A stretch of 64,000 nt of DNA from Arthrobacter pullicola (GCF_014836875.1 NZ_JACSQC010000010.1:22734-86733); one strand, 5' to 3'; numbered from the stretch's first letter, positions 16,203-25,386 are shown. The notes: a model not told the origin generated them from the sequence alone. Program-made: numbers and translations.

Positions 16203-16610
16203 GCTGCGCTTTCCGCCCGGAACGAAGGGGTAAAACGGGCCTGTCTGATTTTAGCTGAGCGGGGGAGGGTGTGAGGCGTGTGATGGGCGTGGGAGGGCAC
16301 TGGGCTGAACCTTGAACGACTTACTTCTCACCACCGAGATCCTAGTTCGACCAGCTCCGCCGCCTTTGACTGCCGTTGGGCTTCTTCCATGGAACCGTTC
16401 AGGAGCACGAGTTTTCGTCGGCGGGTCTGGTGCCGGCGCAACCGTGCGAAGGGCTCGGATATGCCGCAAGCTCCAGCAGTAACAAGATCGGGGCTGCCTT
16501 GCTGGCGGATAAAGAGCGCGTCCGTCCGGCATCGAGAACGTAGGTGCTGTTTAGCAGGAACTACGACGATTATCGCGCCTCAACTCTCGACTATGTATAT
16601 GGCAAAACCT
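16203..16610. other. Gene-poor junction between jetA and NACHT gene, possible gene remnant
   Basis: This 408-bp stretch should hold the jetABC promoter, but I see no clear -35/-10 pair. On the minus strand a frame ending at the TGA at 16328-16330 reads without stops back to about 16558. It gives a credible protein C-terminus (for example RRKLVLLNGSMEEAQ followed by KAAELVELGSRW) with no start codon or family that I recognise. It may be the tail of a gene lost when the neighbouring foreign DNA arrived. The base composition changes from GC-rich to AT-rich near 16550. Confidence 0.35.
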
Positions 16611-19505
16611 TTAGGATCGAGAAGGTAGAGTCACGACCTCACGTAGCCGATCATCGACGAATTCTTGACCGATGCCCTGGGAGACCTGAGACAAAAACCA
16701 CCCGTAGGCAATTTCTTCTCCCTCAGGTAGCTTTAGGCATGCCTCGAGGACAACCTCGAATAACCTTTCAGACGCCAGGATGGGGGCGAGTGGATTGACA
16801 TAATTTCGTGTCCAGAATTTTACGAATGTATATCCGAGACTCCCATTGTCCAGTTTTATAAAACGAGCCGATGTTTCATCTAATGCTCTCGATAGAACAT
16901 TAACTTCTGACTCGCTCAGCCCGTCTAGCCGGAGATGAGGAGAAACAATATTTGTAAACCTATTCGTGGCTTCCTTAGAGAAGTTCAGGCGAGGACTCCT
17001 CCTTGGGCTGACTTCGTTATGGGAGGAGCTGTAGGAGGGTGGTGCATCGTCTGCGGATCTGGAAGGCGTCAGGGTAACCCTCGTTCTTGCGTACGCAGAT
17101 ATGCCACCCTGATGATGGCGAGACCAAAACGTCAGAATTTTCGATGCATAGTGGTGGCGTGGTCCACCTGCGAGCAGGGCATTCTCGAACGTCCCGCGAA
17201 TCTTTTGATAGACAACTTTATCCTTCAGGGACGCCTCATGCAAGATTGGAATAAGCTTATATGGGAAGCTTGGATTGTCTACGTACTCAGACACGCGCAG
17301 AATAAGTTTTCGGCGGAACCCAGGAGTTTCGGAAGCGAAGTTGTCTTCCAAAAGATCCGCCGCGAGATCACTTCCAGACTTAACCCAACTTTGCTGTATC
17401 GATGCTTCATCCAAATCCAATACAAGATCTATGAGCTTGGACCGAAGATGGGAATAGTTATCAAAAACTTGGCCGGCGGCAAATAGCCAAGTGTTTCGCC
17501 AATGCGCACTTTTAGCCAGGACCTCAAGGCGAGTTAGAACCTCTTGGGGGTCTCCGGATACAAGAAAACGTGAAGCCATGTACTCTTGGAAACTGCGAAG
17601 TTCAAACCCCCATTCACCAGCCGAGGGCTCCACTAAAAGTATAAATCTATCGGTAGCAAGCTTTATAAGCTCTTTTGAGGTTCTCTCGGCGTCAGGGAGG
17701 TCGTAGGTCATGGTTTCGTGTAAGTGGTTCTTTGCCAAGGTTTGCAGCTCTGATCTTTTCAAGTGCGCATCGGCTTGTCCTGACTTCTCAGCATCAGTAT
17801 GAAGTAATATGCCAGCAGCGTCATGTAGGGCGTCAATGCTTGAGCGGTGTTGGTTGACTTGTTTTCCAACATTTCCTAATTTATTGCTTTCCCGCATGAA
17901 GATTGTGCTGTAGAAATCTGCGAAAAGAGCATGGCGTGTCCTCGGCAGCCTAATTCGATCCTCTAGTAGTGAGGCCATGATGCTGACCTGAAGGGGGGTG
18001 CCCATCAACTTCGCGGTCATTTCGTCACGAGAGGCTTCCTTCAGCCGCGTATGGATATCATGCGCGAAAGTGGAATCAGAAGGATGGCGTGAGGAAACAA
18101 GCTGGAGCGCGTACCCCAGCGCTTGGTCAGTATTCAGTTCGACTAGTTCAAATTCGCGGGGCTCAAGCGTGCGCAAATCATTTTCATAGCCTTGTCGCCG
18201 CGTCGTAGCCAGTATGGATATATCGGAATTCTGTTCACTAGCGTCTAGAATGAACTCACTTATTTTCGAGAATAGCGTCTCTCTTGTCACTGTGTCGGCC
18301 ACCTCGTCGAGGCCGTCCAGTACAAGCATCCACGGGAACTTTTTCAACCAAGCGTAAACGTGGTTTTTTTGCACATTTGTTGCCGGGGATCGCCTATTTA
18401 TTTCATCTGTTATGTACCCAAGAAGCGAGTAGTCCTCGTTGCCCATTATGCGTTCACTATATTCGCTTAATCTTATGTATACGGGCCAGCGACGTAGTTT
18501 AGGTAGGGATATGCCGATTTTGGCAAGATGGTCTATGGTTTGCCGGAGTACCGTTTTGTGCTCATAGGGCAAGGATTCGGCCTGCTCGGCCAGAATTGCA
18601 GCTCTGTAGGCCTGACATAGCAATAGACCTACGGTCGACTTGCCTTGTCCTGGACCGCCTACTAGTACGGTACTAAATCGAGAATTTGAAATATGCCGTG
18701 GCGAGTCGCCGAAATCGATCATGTTCCGAGCAAAGAATACTGGATCGCTGTCATCCGTCGCCCCGGTCCCTGCATCAAGTTCTCGCGACGGGAGGTCGAT
18801 TCCTATGTCGTACAACAGTTCCTTGTTGGGTCCGTCTCCGGCCTTCGTGAGCCGGACTGTGCTCTGCGCAAGAAGCTCTTTAACAACAAAGCTCGTTAGA
18901 GTTTTTATAGGCTCAGCACGCTCGCTTGTATGAATCTCAAGCATAGCGCTTAGGAGATCCCCGGTGAGGACGAGACCTAAATAGGTTTGCCGTACGCCTG
19001 GATGATTGTCTAAAAGCCTTGATATGTGGGCAGCATGCCAAATCGCCCATCCGCGGAGGCCTAGCTTTTTCGCATGCGACTTCATTGCCGCTGTTACCCG
19101 ATCAATTCCGCCTTTTTCCTGAACGGCCGAGAGTCTGACGTTGGTAATGAATAATAAATTGCGCGGTTTGGGCTTCCTGTCTTTATCTTCGCTCAACCAG
19201 GCATTGACTTCTTTTTGCATTGTTGTCAACAGCCAATTGACATCCTCTGCTCCGCCTTCGAGTCGGCTCTTATGTTTTGCTTGGACTACCGTGTATCCGG
19301 TCCAGTGGGACCCCTGAGCGTCATCCCAGTCTGTATCGGCGACCTCTATAATAGGGAGCGGCAGCTCTCCGTGATATGTCCACTCCCTACCACCATCTTT
19401 GCCTGCCCCGAACGTCTGTCCCCCAGGCCCGAAGTTGGCATTACACAATGCGACAGCCATGTCCTCGAACTCAGTGCTTCCCATTCGGACCAGATCATAT
19501 TCCAT
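16611..19505 (-). CDS. PD-(D/E)XK nuclease-NACHT STAND ATPase, probable anti-phage protein
   Basis: Protein of 964 residues with three parts. Residues 1-160 form a restriction-endonuclease-like domain: E14 in FEDMAVAL, D37 in GAGKDGGRE and Q75-x-K77 in VVQAKHK are the PD-(D/E)XK catalytic set. Residues 275-450 are a NACHT NTPase with Walker A GGPGQGKST (283-291) and Walker B WMLVLDGLDE (392-401). The remaining ~500 residues are helical with no clear repeats and are the likely sensor. This nuclease-NACHT layout is that of bacterial NLR-like (Avs/bNACHT) defence proteins, which sense a phage component and then degrade DNA. Codon use is clearly more AT-rich than all neighbours, indicating recent transfer. 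The ATG at 19505 has only a weak GGGT ribosome site; Met8 is an alternative start. Confidence 0.85.
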   Translation of the reverse strand: MEYDLVRMGSTEFEDMAVALCNANFGPGGQTFGAGKDGGREWTYHGELPLPIIEVADTDWDDAQGSHWTGYTVVQAKHKSRLEGGAEDVNWLLTTMQKEVNAWLSEDKDRKPKPRNLLFITNVRLSAVQEKGGIDRVTAAMKSHAKKLGLRGWAIWHAAHISRLLDNHPGVRQTYLGLVLTGDLLSAMLEIHTSERAEPIKTLTSFVVKELLAQSTVRLTKAGDGPNKELLYDIGIDLPSRELDAGTGATDDSDPVFFARNMIDFGDSPRHISNSRFSTVLVGGPGQGKSTVGLLLCQAYRAAILAEQAESLPYEHKTVLRQTIDHLAKIGISLPKLRRWPVYIRLSEYSERIMGNEDYSLLGYITDEINRRSPATNVQKNHVYAWLKKFPWMLVLDGLDEVADTVTRETLFSKISEFILDASEQNSDISILATTRRQGYENDLRTLEPREFELVELNTDQALGYALQLVSSRHPSDSTFAHDIHTRLKEASRDEMTAKLMGTPLQVSIMASLLEDRIRLPRTRHALFADFYSTIFMRESNKLGNVGKQVNQHRSSIDALHDAAGILLHTDAEKSGQADAHLKRSELQTLAKNHLHETMTYDLPDAERTSKELIKLATDRFILLVEPSAGEWGFELRSFQEYMASRFLVSGDPQEVLTRLEVLAKSAHWRNTWLFAAGQVFDNYSHLRSKLIDLVLDLDEASIQQSWVKSGSDLAADLLEDNFASETPGFRRKLILRVSEYVDNPSFPYKLIPILHEASLKDKVVYQKIRGTFENALLAGGPRHHYASKILTFWSRHHQGGISAYARTRVTLTPSRSADDAPPSYSSSHNEVSPRRSPRLNFSKEATNRFTNIVSPHLRLDGLSESEVNVLSRALDETSARFIKLDNGSLGYTFVKFWTRNYVNPLAPILASERLFEVVLEACLKLPEGEEIAYGWFLSQVSQGIGQEFVDDRLREVVTLPSRS

Positions 19506-19618
19506 GCACGCAGCATACCCTTACCAAGGCCGATTTGTGCTGCGGTTCTCAGCAGCCTCGTTTGGTGTTAGCAGCAATTCGACCTCATTTGAACGGTTCG
19601 TGGCCGCTGATTGCAGGT

Positions 19619-19850
19619 AGCGCCCTGGACCCGGAAATGATTGACGAAGTACTGCAGACCATGAAGTCCCTGGCCGCGTCGGGGCGGACCATGGTGGTGG
19701 TCACCCATGAGATAGAGTTCGCCCGCGAGGTCGCGGACCGCTGCGTGTTCATGGCCGATGGCCGCGTCATCGAAGACCGGCCCGCAGAGGCATTCTTCCG
19801 CAACCCGCAGACTGACCGGCTGCGCTCTTTCCTGGCCCGCTCAAAGCCAA
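19619..19850 (+). pseudogene. Fragment of polar amino-acid ABC transporter ATPase gene
   Basis: The frame from SALDPEMIDEV through VVVTHEIEFAREVADRCVFM to RLRSFLAR is the C-terminal ~77 residues of a GlnQ/HisP-type ATPase: the part after Walker B, the H-loop histidine in THE and the C-terminal tail. The P-loop, signature and DEPT are absent. Upstream the frame becomes unrelated AT-rich sequence at about 19618; downstream it runs into the end of a membrane-protein gene fragment. Both breaks are abrupt, so this is a relic moved or left by a rearrangement beside the foreign NACHT gene. Confidence 0.8.
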
Positions 19851-20001
19851 GTAATGCCGGGATACTAAGAATGAGGGCGGCTGCTGCCAGCGACATTGCG
19901 CCAGCAGAATGATGAATACCCGGTTCGATTTGTGGTGTATCACTAATCCTTTTTTCGTGGTCGAATGCCGGCTGATTCGCCGCAAAGTCAGCGGTGGACA
20001 T
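19851..20001 (-). pseudogene. Truncated small membrane-protein gene
   Basis: An ATG at 20001 overlaps the end of the upstream gene by 14 bp, and about 50 codons look genuine: a polar N-terminus (MSTADFAANQPAFDHEK), then a hydrophobic helix AMSLAAAALILSIPALLG. At about 19850 the frame enters the antisense of the ABC ATPase fragment and loses any protein character. I interpret this as a gene cut by the same rearrangement. The original product is unknown. Confidence 0.5.
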
Positions 20002-20311
20002 CGGTGGCAGTTTTCTCCCGTTGCAGCCCGTGCCATGCAAGAAGCGCGACGACGGCGAAGAAACCGCCGCGCATCCAGTCGAAGTGGTTGACCAGGTATC
20101 CGCCGGCAGCGACGAGCATAGCTGCGGTGGGCAGCCAAGGAATGTGCTTCCACCGCAGATTGGCGGCCAACCCAGCAATGAGGGCAACTAGCGCGCCGGT
20201 CACTGGAAACGAGCTTGTCTGATCATTGGGGAGACCGCCGACCGTGACGACGGCGGTGGCGAGCAGTACTACCGCGAGAATGGGAAGAGCTGCGCGCAGA
20301 GCGGGCTTCAT
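19988..20311 (-). CDS. Small integral membrane protein
   Basis: Hypothetical protein of 107 residues with about four hydrophobic helices (RAALPILAVVLLATAVVTVGG, FPVTGALVALIAGLA, WLPTAAMLVAAGGYLV, GGFFAVVALLAWHG) and a charged C-terminus. The ATG at 20311 follows AGAGGCAAGA and is preferred over the long upstream extension, which lacks coding character. It overlaps the truncated gene downstream. No family is recognised. Confidence 0.6.
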   Translation of the reverse strand: MKPALRAALPILAVVLLATAVVTVGGLPNDQTSSFPVTGALVALIAGLAANLRWKHIPWLPTAAMLVAAGGYLVNHFDWMRGGFFAVVALLAWHGLQREKTATDVHR

Positions 20312-20406
20312 TCTTGCCTCTTGGTCATGCGGGCTGTGTCCGGGCCGCCCTGGGTGCTTGAGGTGCGGAGCCCAAACGCCGCCTTCGGCGCACCAGCGGC
20401 CTTTGG

Positions 20407-20721
20407 TCACAGTGATGTTGACCAGAAAACCGGCGCTGTTGCAGCAATCACGAGGACCAGTAGGAGGACAAGGTTCTTGCCCGGAAGCGAGTATTCGGAG
20501 TCAGCCGCCCAATTCCCCACATCCTGAAACACAATGACCAAGACGCCGGCGAGGCAGGCCAGGCCGCCCGTCAGCACTGCGAGGGGTGCAGGGTTCATGC
20601 CTGCGGCGGCCACAACGAGGACCCCGGCTGCGAGGAGGACAACGCAGCCCACCAGAACCGTCCTGATGAACCTACTGATGGACCGGCGCGAAGAGTGGTC
20701 TGCGGTGCTCTGAAGCTTCAT
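20407..20721 (-). CDS. Small integral membrane protein
   Basis: Hypothetical protein of 104 residues: a basic N-terminal part (STADHSSRRSISRFIR), then three predicted membrane helices, ending in a short polar tail. The start at 20721 is chosen because upstream codons would overlap the spacer without coding character. It is on the same strand as the next small membrane protein and may be co-transcribed with it. No family recognised. Confidence 0.55.
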   Translation of the reverse strand: MKLQSTADHSSRRSISRFIRTVLVGCVVLLAAGVLVVAAAGMNPAPLAVLTGGLACLAGVLVIVFQDVGNWAADSEYSLPGKNLVLLLVLVIAATAPVFWSTSL

Positions 20722-20795
20722 GAGACGGAGCCTAACCGACGCTTCCAAGACCCATCAGAGCGTCAACGCGTGTCCAGCAGATGTCCTGGGGCTCC

Positions 20796-21563
20796 CTAGA
20801 ACAGCGGCCAGGGCACGGCAGGCATCCCGCCGCGCGGGCCAGGGAACACCGCCGTCGAACGCAGCCGGGCACAGCGTGTGGAAAGCGTTTCGATCTCCTC
20901 AGCGGTCAGCAGCTCCGCCAGCTGCTGGCCCAGCTCGCCGTCCAGCCCCGCGAGAACCCGGTCAATCCCGGCGAGTTCTTCCTCGCTAAGCTTCTCGCCG
21001 ATCCAGCCCCACAGCACGGTCCGCAATTTGTGCTCGCTGTGAAACGTGAGCCCGTGGTCCACGCCGAACCGGTGCCCGCCGGACATGGGGAGGATGTGGT
21101 CGCCCTTGCGGTCGGCGTTGTTGACGACGACGTCGAACACCGCCATCCGCCGCAGTGCCGCCGAGTCCTCATGAATGAGGGCGACGATCCGCCCGGCCGG
21201 ATCCTCACCCTCCAAGACGAGCTTGAACCCCGACTCCGGCACCTCCTCCACAGCCACCAGATCCACCGCGGCCTGCTCCGGGTCGGTCTCCTGCCAGAGC
21301 TGCACCATGCCCTCGCCGAGCGGACCGTCCCGCAGCCAGGTGCGCGGCACGATGTTCCAGCCCAACGCCTCGGACACCAGATAGGCAGCAACTTCGCGGT
21401 GCGCCAGGCAGCCATCGGGGAAGTCCCACAAGGGTTTCTCCCCGGCTAGGGGTTTGTAGACGACCGCGGCGTCACCGATGCTGCCCAGGAATGTGGCGTT
21501 GGACGCCGTCGTAATCCGCCCCGTGAGCGTGAGTTCGTCGGTGAGCAGGTCCGGTGCCGGCAT
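20796..21563 (-). CDS. SCO1664 family protein (PI3/4-kinase-like fold)
   Basis: Protein of 255 residues matching the actinobacterial SCO1664 family, distantly related to phosphatidylinositol 3/4-kinases. Visible conserved parts are VVYKPLAGEKPLWDFPDG (nucleotide-binding lysine), LAHREVAAYLVSEALGW, VFDVVVNNADRKGDHIL (catalytic loop with N and D) and FGVDHGLTFH (metal-binding D). No biochemical role is established. It is the last of three genes (phosphatase, DUF3090, SCO1664) that are kept together across Actinobacteria, in mycobacteria next to mshC of mycothiol synthesis. Here mshC does not follow. It abuts the DUF3090 stop. Confidence 0.88.
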   Translation of the reverse strand: MPAPDLLTDELTLTGRITTASNATFLGSIGDAAVVYKPLAGEKPLWDFPDGCLAHREVAAYLVSEALGWNIVPRTWLRDGPLGEGMVQLWQETDPEQAAVDLVAVEEVPESGFKLVLEGEDPAGRIVALIHEDSAALRRMAVFDVVVNNADRKGDHILPMSGGHRFGVDHGLTFHSEHKLRTVLWGWIGEKLSEEELAGIDRVLAGLDGELGQQLAELLTAEEIETLSTRCARLRSTAVFPGPRGGMPAVPWPLF

Positions 21564-22117
21564 TAGTTTTCGGGAAGGGTGCAGGTGTGTCCGTCGGCGT
21601 CGATCGGCTGACCGCAGATCACGCAGATCGGACGGCCGGCGCCCACGATTTCCCGGGTGCGTTTCGCGAAGGCCCGCGCGGTGCCCACCGGCATCCGGAC
21701 CCGCAGGACTTCGGCAGCATCGGCGTCGTCATCATCGTCGAGGAGTCCGTCGTCGTCCTCATCAACTTCCTCGAGGGGGTAGGCCTCGATGACGACCTGC
21801 GCCGTCGTCGGATCCCAGCCCAGGCTCATCACGCCGGCGCGGAACTGTTCCTCCACAGTGTCCAGATCGTCGTTGTCGACCAGCTCCAGGGGAGTGTTCG
21901 CGGGCACGTGGAAGGGGTTGCCATCGATGGTCATCAGCTGGTCGAGGATCTCATCGATCTTCTCGGCGAGCTGGTCCGCCTGCAGCTTCTCCATGGCGAT
22001 GCTGATGAGCTGCTTGCCTGCCCGCGCCTGCAGGTAGAACGTGCGCTGACCGGGGACGCCGACGGTGCCGACTACTACGCGGTCCGGCCAGTCGAAATCG
22101 TGAACGGTTGTAGGCAT
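21563..22117 (-). CDS. DUF3090 family protein
   Basis: Actinobacterial conserved protein of 184 residues. The N-terminal DUF3090 signature is FDWPDRVVVGTVGVPGQRTFYLQAR, then a helical LQADQLAEKIDEILDQL segment, an acidic stretch rich in Asp/Glu near residue 140, and a C-terminal CVICGQPIDADGHTC motif that looks like a four-ligand zinc site (two CxxC/HxC half sites). It overlaps the SCO1664 start. Function unknown; conserved order with SCO1664 and the phosphatase suggests one pathway. Confidence 0.88.
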   Translation of the reverse strand: MPTTVHDFDWPDRVVVGTVGVPGQRTFYLQARAGKQLISIAMEKLQADQLAEKIDEILDQLMTIDGNPFHVPANTPLELVDNDDLDTVEEQFRAGVMSLGWDPTTAQVVIEAYPLEEVDEDDDGLLDDDDDADAAEVLRVRMPVGTARAFAKRTREIVGAGRPICVICGQPIDADGHTCTLPEN

Positions 22118-22126
22118 AGGACTACT

Positions 22127-22834
22127 TTAGGCTCCTTGGACGCGCGGTGCTGCGTGGCCTGCGCCACCACCGACCGGCGCATCCTGCGCTCCGTGGACGG
22201 CAGCCAGCCAGGAGAGGTCTCCGGCGTCGGTATTGGTGGCGTGCACGGTGGGCCGCCCCGGGCCGTAACGCACGATCGACACGGACGCCGGCCCGACATC
22301 GATCCGCTGGAACAGATCCAGGTGCATGCCGAGCGCGTCGGCCAGGACTGACTTGATGATGTCCCCGTGGCTCACCGCCGCCCAGACGGCGCCCGGACCG
22401 TGCTCGGCTTCGAACGCGGCGTCATGCCGCCGGATCGCCGCCACCGCCCGGGCCTGCATCGCAGCCATGGACTCACCACCGGGGAAAACGACGGCGGAGG
22501 GCTGGGTCTGCACGACCTTCCACAGATCCTCTTTCGCCAGGTCGGCGAGGGTTTGACCCTGCCACTGGCCGTAATCACATTCGGTGAGGTCGCCGTCGAC
22601 CGGTGCGTGCGGAGTGCCCGGCTGGTGGTCGAGGATGAACTGCGCGGTCTGCCGGCAGCGCTCGAGCGGACTCGACACCACTCCGACCAGGGGCACGACG
22701 GCGAGCCGTTGCCCGGTTGCGTCCGCCTGGTTCCGGCCGACGTCGTCGAGGCTGACCCCGGGGGTCCGTCCGGCCAGCAGGCCCGAGGCATTCGCTGTGG
22801 TGCGGCCGTGCCGCACGAGGATTACTGTTGCCAT
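22127..22834 (-). CDS. Histidine phosphatase family protein (MSMEG_4193-like)
   Basis: Phosphoglycerate-mutase-like phosphatase of 235 residues. The catalytic RHG motif is VRHGRTTAN at residues 7-15; the second arginine is in SPLERCRQTAQ, the acid residue in DLTECDYGQWQG and the second histidine in AAVSHGDIIKS. It belongs to the actinobacterial MSMEG_4193 subfamily and leads the conserved trio with DUF3090 and SCO1664. The C-terminal ~20 residues are Gly/Ala-rich and dispensable-looking. Substrate unknown. Confidence 0.88.
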   Translation of the reverse strand: MATVILVRHGRTTANASGLLAGRTPGVSLDDVGRNQADATGQRLAVVPLVGVVSSPLERCRQTAQFILDHQPGTPHAPVDGDLTECDYGQWQGQTLADLAKEDLWKVVQTQPSAVVFPGGESMAAMQARAVAAIRRHDAAFEAEHGPGAVWAAVSHGDIIKSVLADALGMHLDLFQRIDVGPASVSIVRYGPGRPTVHATNTDAGDLSWLAAVHGAQDAPVGGGAGHAAPRVQGA

Positions 22835-23129
22835 GCCCCCAGCGTAGTTCCCTGCCGCCCTAAGGCGGCGGCAAGGCGGGGGCAGCTGACACCGTGGGGT
22901 GAGGGGCCGGCGTCGTCCCCACTGAGAGGATCTCCGATCTCGAATCCGACATCAACGATGGCGAAGACCGTCGGCGCGGTCGTGACGAGGAATCCCGCTA
23001 GAGGGGGCCGTGGGTGTGTGCCGTAGTGCGTAGCCCCGTTAGGTTCATTCATTGTGTGGTGTGACACGGCGCACTTAAACTGTTGTCGGGCGGCCCGGTC
23101 CAGCCTGTACACCGTAAGGGGCGATCCAA

Positions 23130-23855
23130 ATGGCCGACTTTTTTACGGCTGAACCCGGCGAAACCGCGGCTCCCCTGCCGCCGGGGCCCATCCTGTGCAC
23201 CGGGACCGCGGGAATGCGGCGCATTCACCGATTTTTCCTCTGGGCGTACGACGAGGCGCCCGGCCTGGTGCAGTCCACCGCGGCTGGAGATACCGTCCGC
23301 GCTGCGTACGTGGGGGAGGTGCTCGGAAACTTCGACGGTACCCTTCACATCCACCATGAGGGCGAAGACCTGCTGATGTATCCGCAGCTGGCCGACCGGG
23401 CGCCGGCGTGCGCGCTGCATGTAGCCCAGATGCTGGAGCAGCACCGGAAGGTGACGGACCGGCTTGAGGGGATCGACCCGGTCCGGCGGCGCTGGATGCA
23501 GACGGCAGGCAAAGCGGTCAGTGAGGAACTCGCTGAACGCTACGAGGACCTGTCCACTCTGCTGAAAGTGCATCTGCGGCGCGAAGTCACTGAGGTAATG
23601 CCTGCTGTGGACAGGGTCCTGAACGAAAAGGAAATGAACGCGGTCGGCCAGCACGGGATCGACCAGCTCGACAAGAAATTCCTCGTGAGCTATCTCGGCA
23701 TGGTGTTGGCCACGAATCCTCCGGAGGACCGGAAAGAACTCTTCAAGGAAATCCCTGCGCCGGTTCGTCTCGCCTACCGCGTCGTCGGGCGGCGAATGTA
23801 CCGGCGGCAATATTCGACACTTTTTCCCGGGCGCGACATTCCAGCGACGCTTTAG
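23130..23855 (+). CDS. Hemerythrin-domain protein
   Basis: Protein of 241 residues with an HHE cation-binding four-helix bundle: MRRIHRFFLW, FDGTLHIHHEGEDLLMYPQL, MLEQHRKVTDRLE and LLKVHLRREVTEVMPAV provide the His and Glu ligands of a di-iron site. The C-terminal ~60 residues are helical and basic. The likely role is oxygen, NO or iron handling in the cytoplasm. It is a single gene. The 295 bp upstream (22835-23129) contains no other supported gene; a minus-strand frame there lacks protein character. Confidence 0.82.
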   Translation: MADFFTAEPGETAAPLPPGPILCTGTAGMRRIHRFFLWAYDEAPGLVQSTAAGDTVRAAYVGEVLGNFDGTLHIHHEGEDLLMYPQLADRAPACALHVAQMLEQHRKVTDRLEGIDPVRRRWMQTAGKAVSEELAERYEDLSTLLKVHLRREVTEVMPAVDRVLNEKEMNAVGQHGIDQLDKKFLVSYLGMVLATNPPEDRKELFKEIPAPVRLAYRVVGRRMYRRQYSTLFPGRDIPATL

Positions 23856-23914
23856 TCAGGTTGTCGGAAACCCCTCTGCGCCGTCGTCCGCCCGTGGACT
23901 CCCCGCGCCACCCA

Positions 23915-25252
23915 TCAGTCCGCGCTCACACGGTCCTCGCGTTTGCGCCGGGCCCGGGCTGCGAGGAACAACAGGGATCCGACCGCTACGTAGGCGGCGG
24001 AACCGAGCCAGATGGGTCCGGTCTGCTGTGCCAGGAGCACGATGCTTGCAATGATCGCGAGGACCGGCACGAATCTGGGTGCCGAGAAGTGGTCGTGCTC
24101 CACTTTGTCCTTCTTGAGGACGAGGACGCTCACGTTGGCGGACAGGAACACCAGGAGCAGGAGCAGCACGGTGGTTTCGGCCAGCGAGGCGACATTCCCG
24201 GTCAGGGTGAGGATGATCGTCAAGGCGGCAATGACCACGATGGAAACCCAGGGCGTGCGGCGGCCCGGCAGGACGCGGCTGAAGGCCCGGGGAAGCAGTT
24301 CCGCTTCTGCCAGTCCGTAGCCGACACGGCTGGCCATCACCATGAACAGCAGCGCCCCGTTGGCGATGGCGATCAGGGCGATGAGACTGAACAGCCAGGG
24401 CGGGATGCCGACACCGCTGGCAGCAACGACGTCGAGCAGGGGTCCGGTGGAATCGGCCAGCTCAGCCGGCGGCAGGACGATGACCGCGCTGAGCGCGATG
24501 AGGAGATAAACCAGCCCTGCGGTGCCGATGGCGCCGAACAGGGCGCGGGGGTAGGCCTTAGACGGTTGACGCACTTCCTCGGCCATGTTCGCCGCCGCCT
24601 CGAAGCCAAGGAACGAGAAAAAGGCCACGATGGAGGCGGCAAAGGCACCTTCAAGGGGCGGTATGTCCGGCGCGAACTCGAGGAGCCGGGATGGCTCACC
24701 GTTGCCGGAGGTGAGCACGATGGCGCCGACGAAGATGACGATGGCGAGACCGGTTACTTCGATGATGGACGCGACGAGGTTAGCGGTGAGGGACTCCCGG
24801 ACACCGCGCAGGTTGATGAGTGTCAGCGCGATGATGAACGCAACCGCTGCGGGGGCGGAGGGAACATCGATGAGCGCGTTCAGGTAATCACCCGCGAAAG
24901 CGTTCGCAAGGGCGGCGGCCGTGGTGATGCCCGAGGCCATCATCAGGAATCCAACGAGGAAGGACAGATAGGGGATGCCGAAGGCCCGGTCGACGTAGCG
25001 GGCTGCACCTCCGGCGTGCGGGTATTTGGTGATCAGCTCCGCGTAGGTCGCGGCGGTGAGCATCGCGACGACCAACGCGATCAGCAGGGGCAGCCAGATG
25101 GCGCCACCAACATCGGCGGCCATGGTGCCCACCAGGGTGTAGATGCCGGCGCCGAGGGTGTCGCCCACAATAAATGCGAACAGCAGCGGCGTGCCAATTG
25201 CCCGCTTCAACCCGGTTTGGGGTTTCGATGCCGTGCCGGGATCTTTTGTCAT
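23915..25252 (-). CDS. APC-superfamily amino-acid permease
   Basis: Secondary transporter of 445 residues with about 12 membrane helices. The helix-1 motif FIVGDTLGAGIYTLVG is the unwound substrate-binding segment of APC transporters; PHAGGAARYVDRAFG and the FFSFLGFEAAANMAEEVRQP consensus follow. The FLGFEA..AEE..P stretch is typical of the cationic amino-acid/basic APC branch. The substrate is not determinable. It is a monocistronic unit, convergent with the hemerythrin gene. Confidence 0.88.
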   Translation of the reverse strand: MTKDPGTASKPQTGLKRAIGTPLLFAFIVGDTLGAGIYTLVGTMAADVGGAIWLPLLIALVVAMLTAATYAELITKYPHAGGAARYVDRAFGIPYLSFLVGFLMMASGITTAAALANAFAGDYLNALIDVPSAPAAVAFIIALTLINLRGVRESLTANLVASIIEVTGLAIVIFVGAIVLTSGNGEPSRLLEFAPDIPPLEGAFAASIVAFFSFLGFEAAANMAEEVRQPSKAYPRALFGAIGTAGLVYLLIALSAVIVLPPAELADSTGPLLDVVAASGVGIPPWLFSLIALIAIANGALLFMVMASRVGYGLAEAELLPRAFSRVLPGRRTPWVSIVVIAALTIILTLTGNVASLAETTVLLLLLVFLSANVSVLVLKKDKVEHDHFSAPRFVPVLAIIASIVLLAQQTGPIWLGSAAYVAVGSLLFLAARARRKREDRVSAD

Positions 25253-25386
25253 TGGCCTATTGGAATTCGTTTCCCATTCCAGCGCAAGAGAACTTTTGGA
25301 CTGGAGCTGTCCGAAGCGGCTAAGCCGACGACGGCGCTCCGGTTCCGCCTCTGGCCGCGGCGGTGCCTTCTGGCTAGGGTGAGCGG

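Noticed and set aside
16203..20001. Interpretation of the AT-rich block as an integrated element with att sites or an insertion sequence
   Set aside because: No integrase, transposase, terminal inverted repeats or clear direct repeats were visible at the borders; short shared words such as TTCGACC are not significant.
20796..22834. Assignment of the phosphatase/DUF3090/SCO1664 genes to mycothiol synthesis
   Set aside because: The link is only conserved neighbourhood with mshC in other actinobacteria, and mshC itself is not in the window.
22822..23112. Minus-strand open frame of about 96 codons before the hemerythrin gene
   Set aside because: No ribosome site, overlaps the start region of the phosphatase gene and has no recognisable protein pattern.
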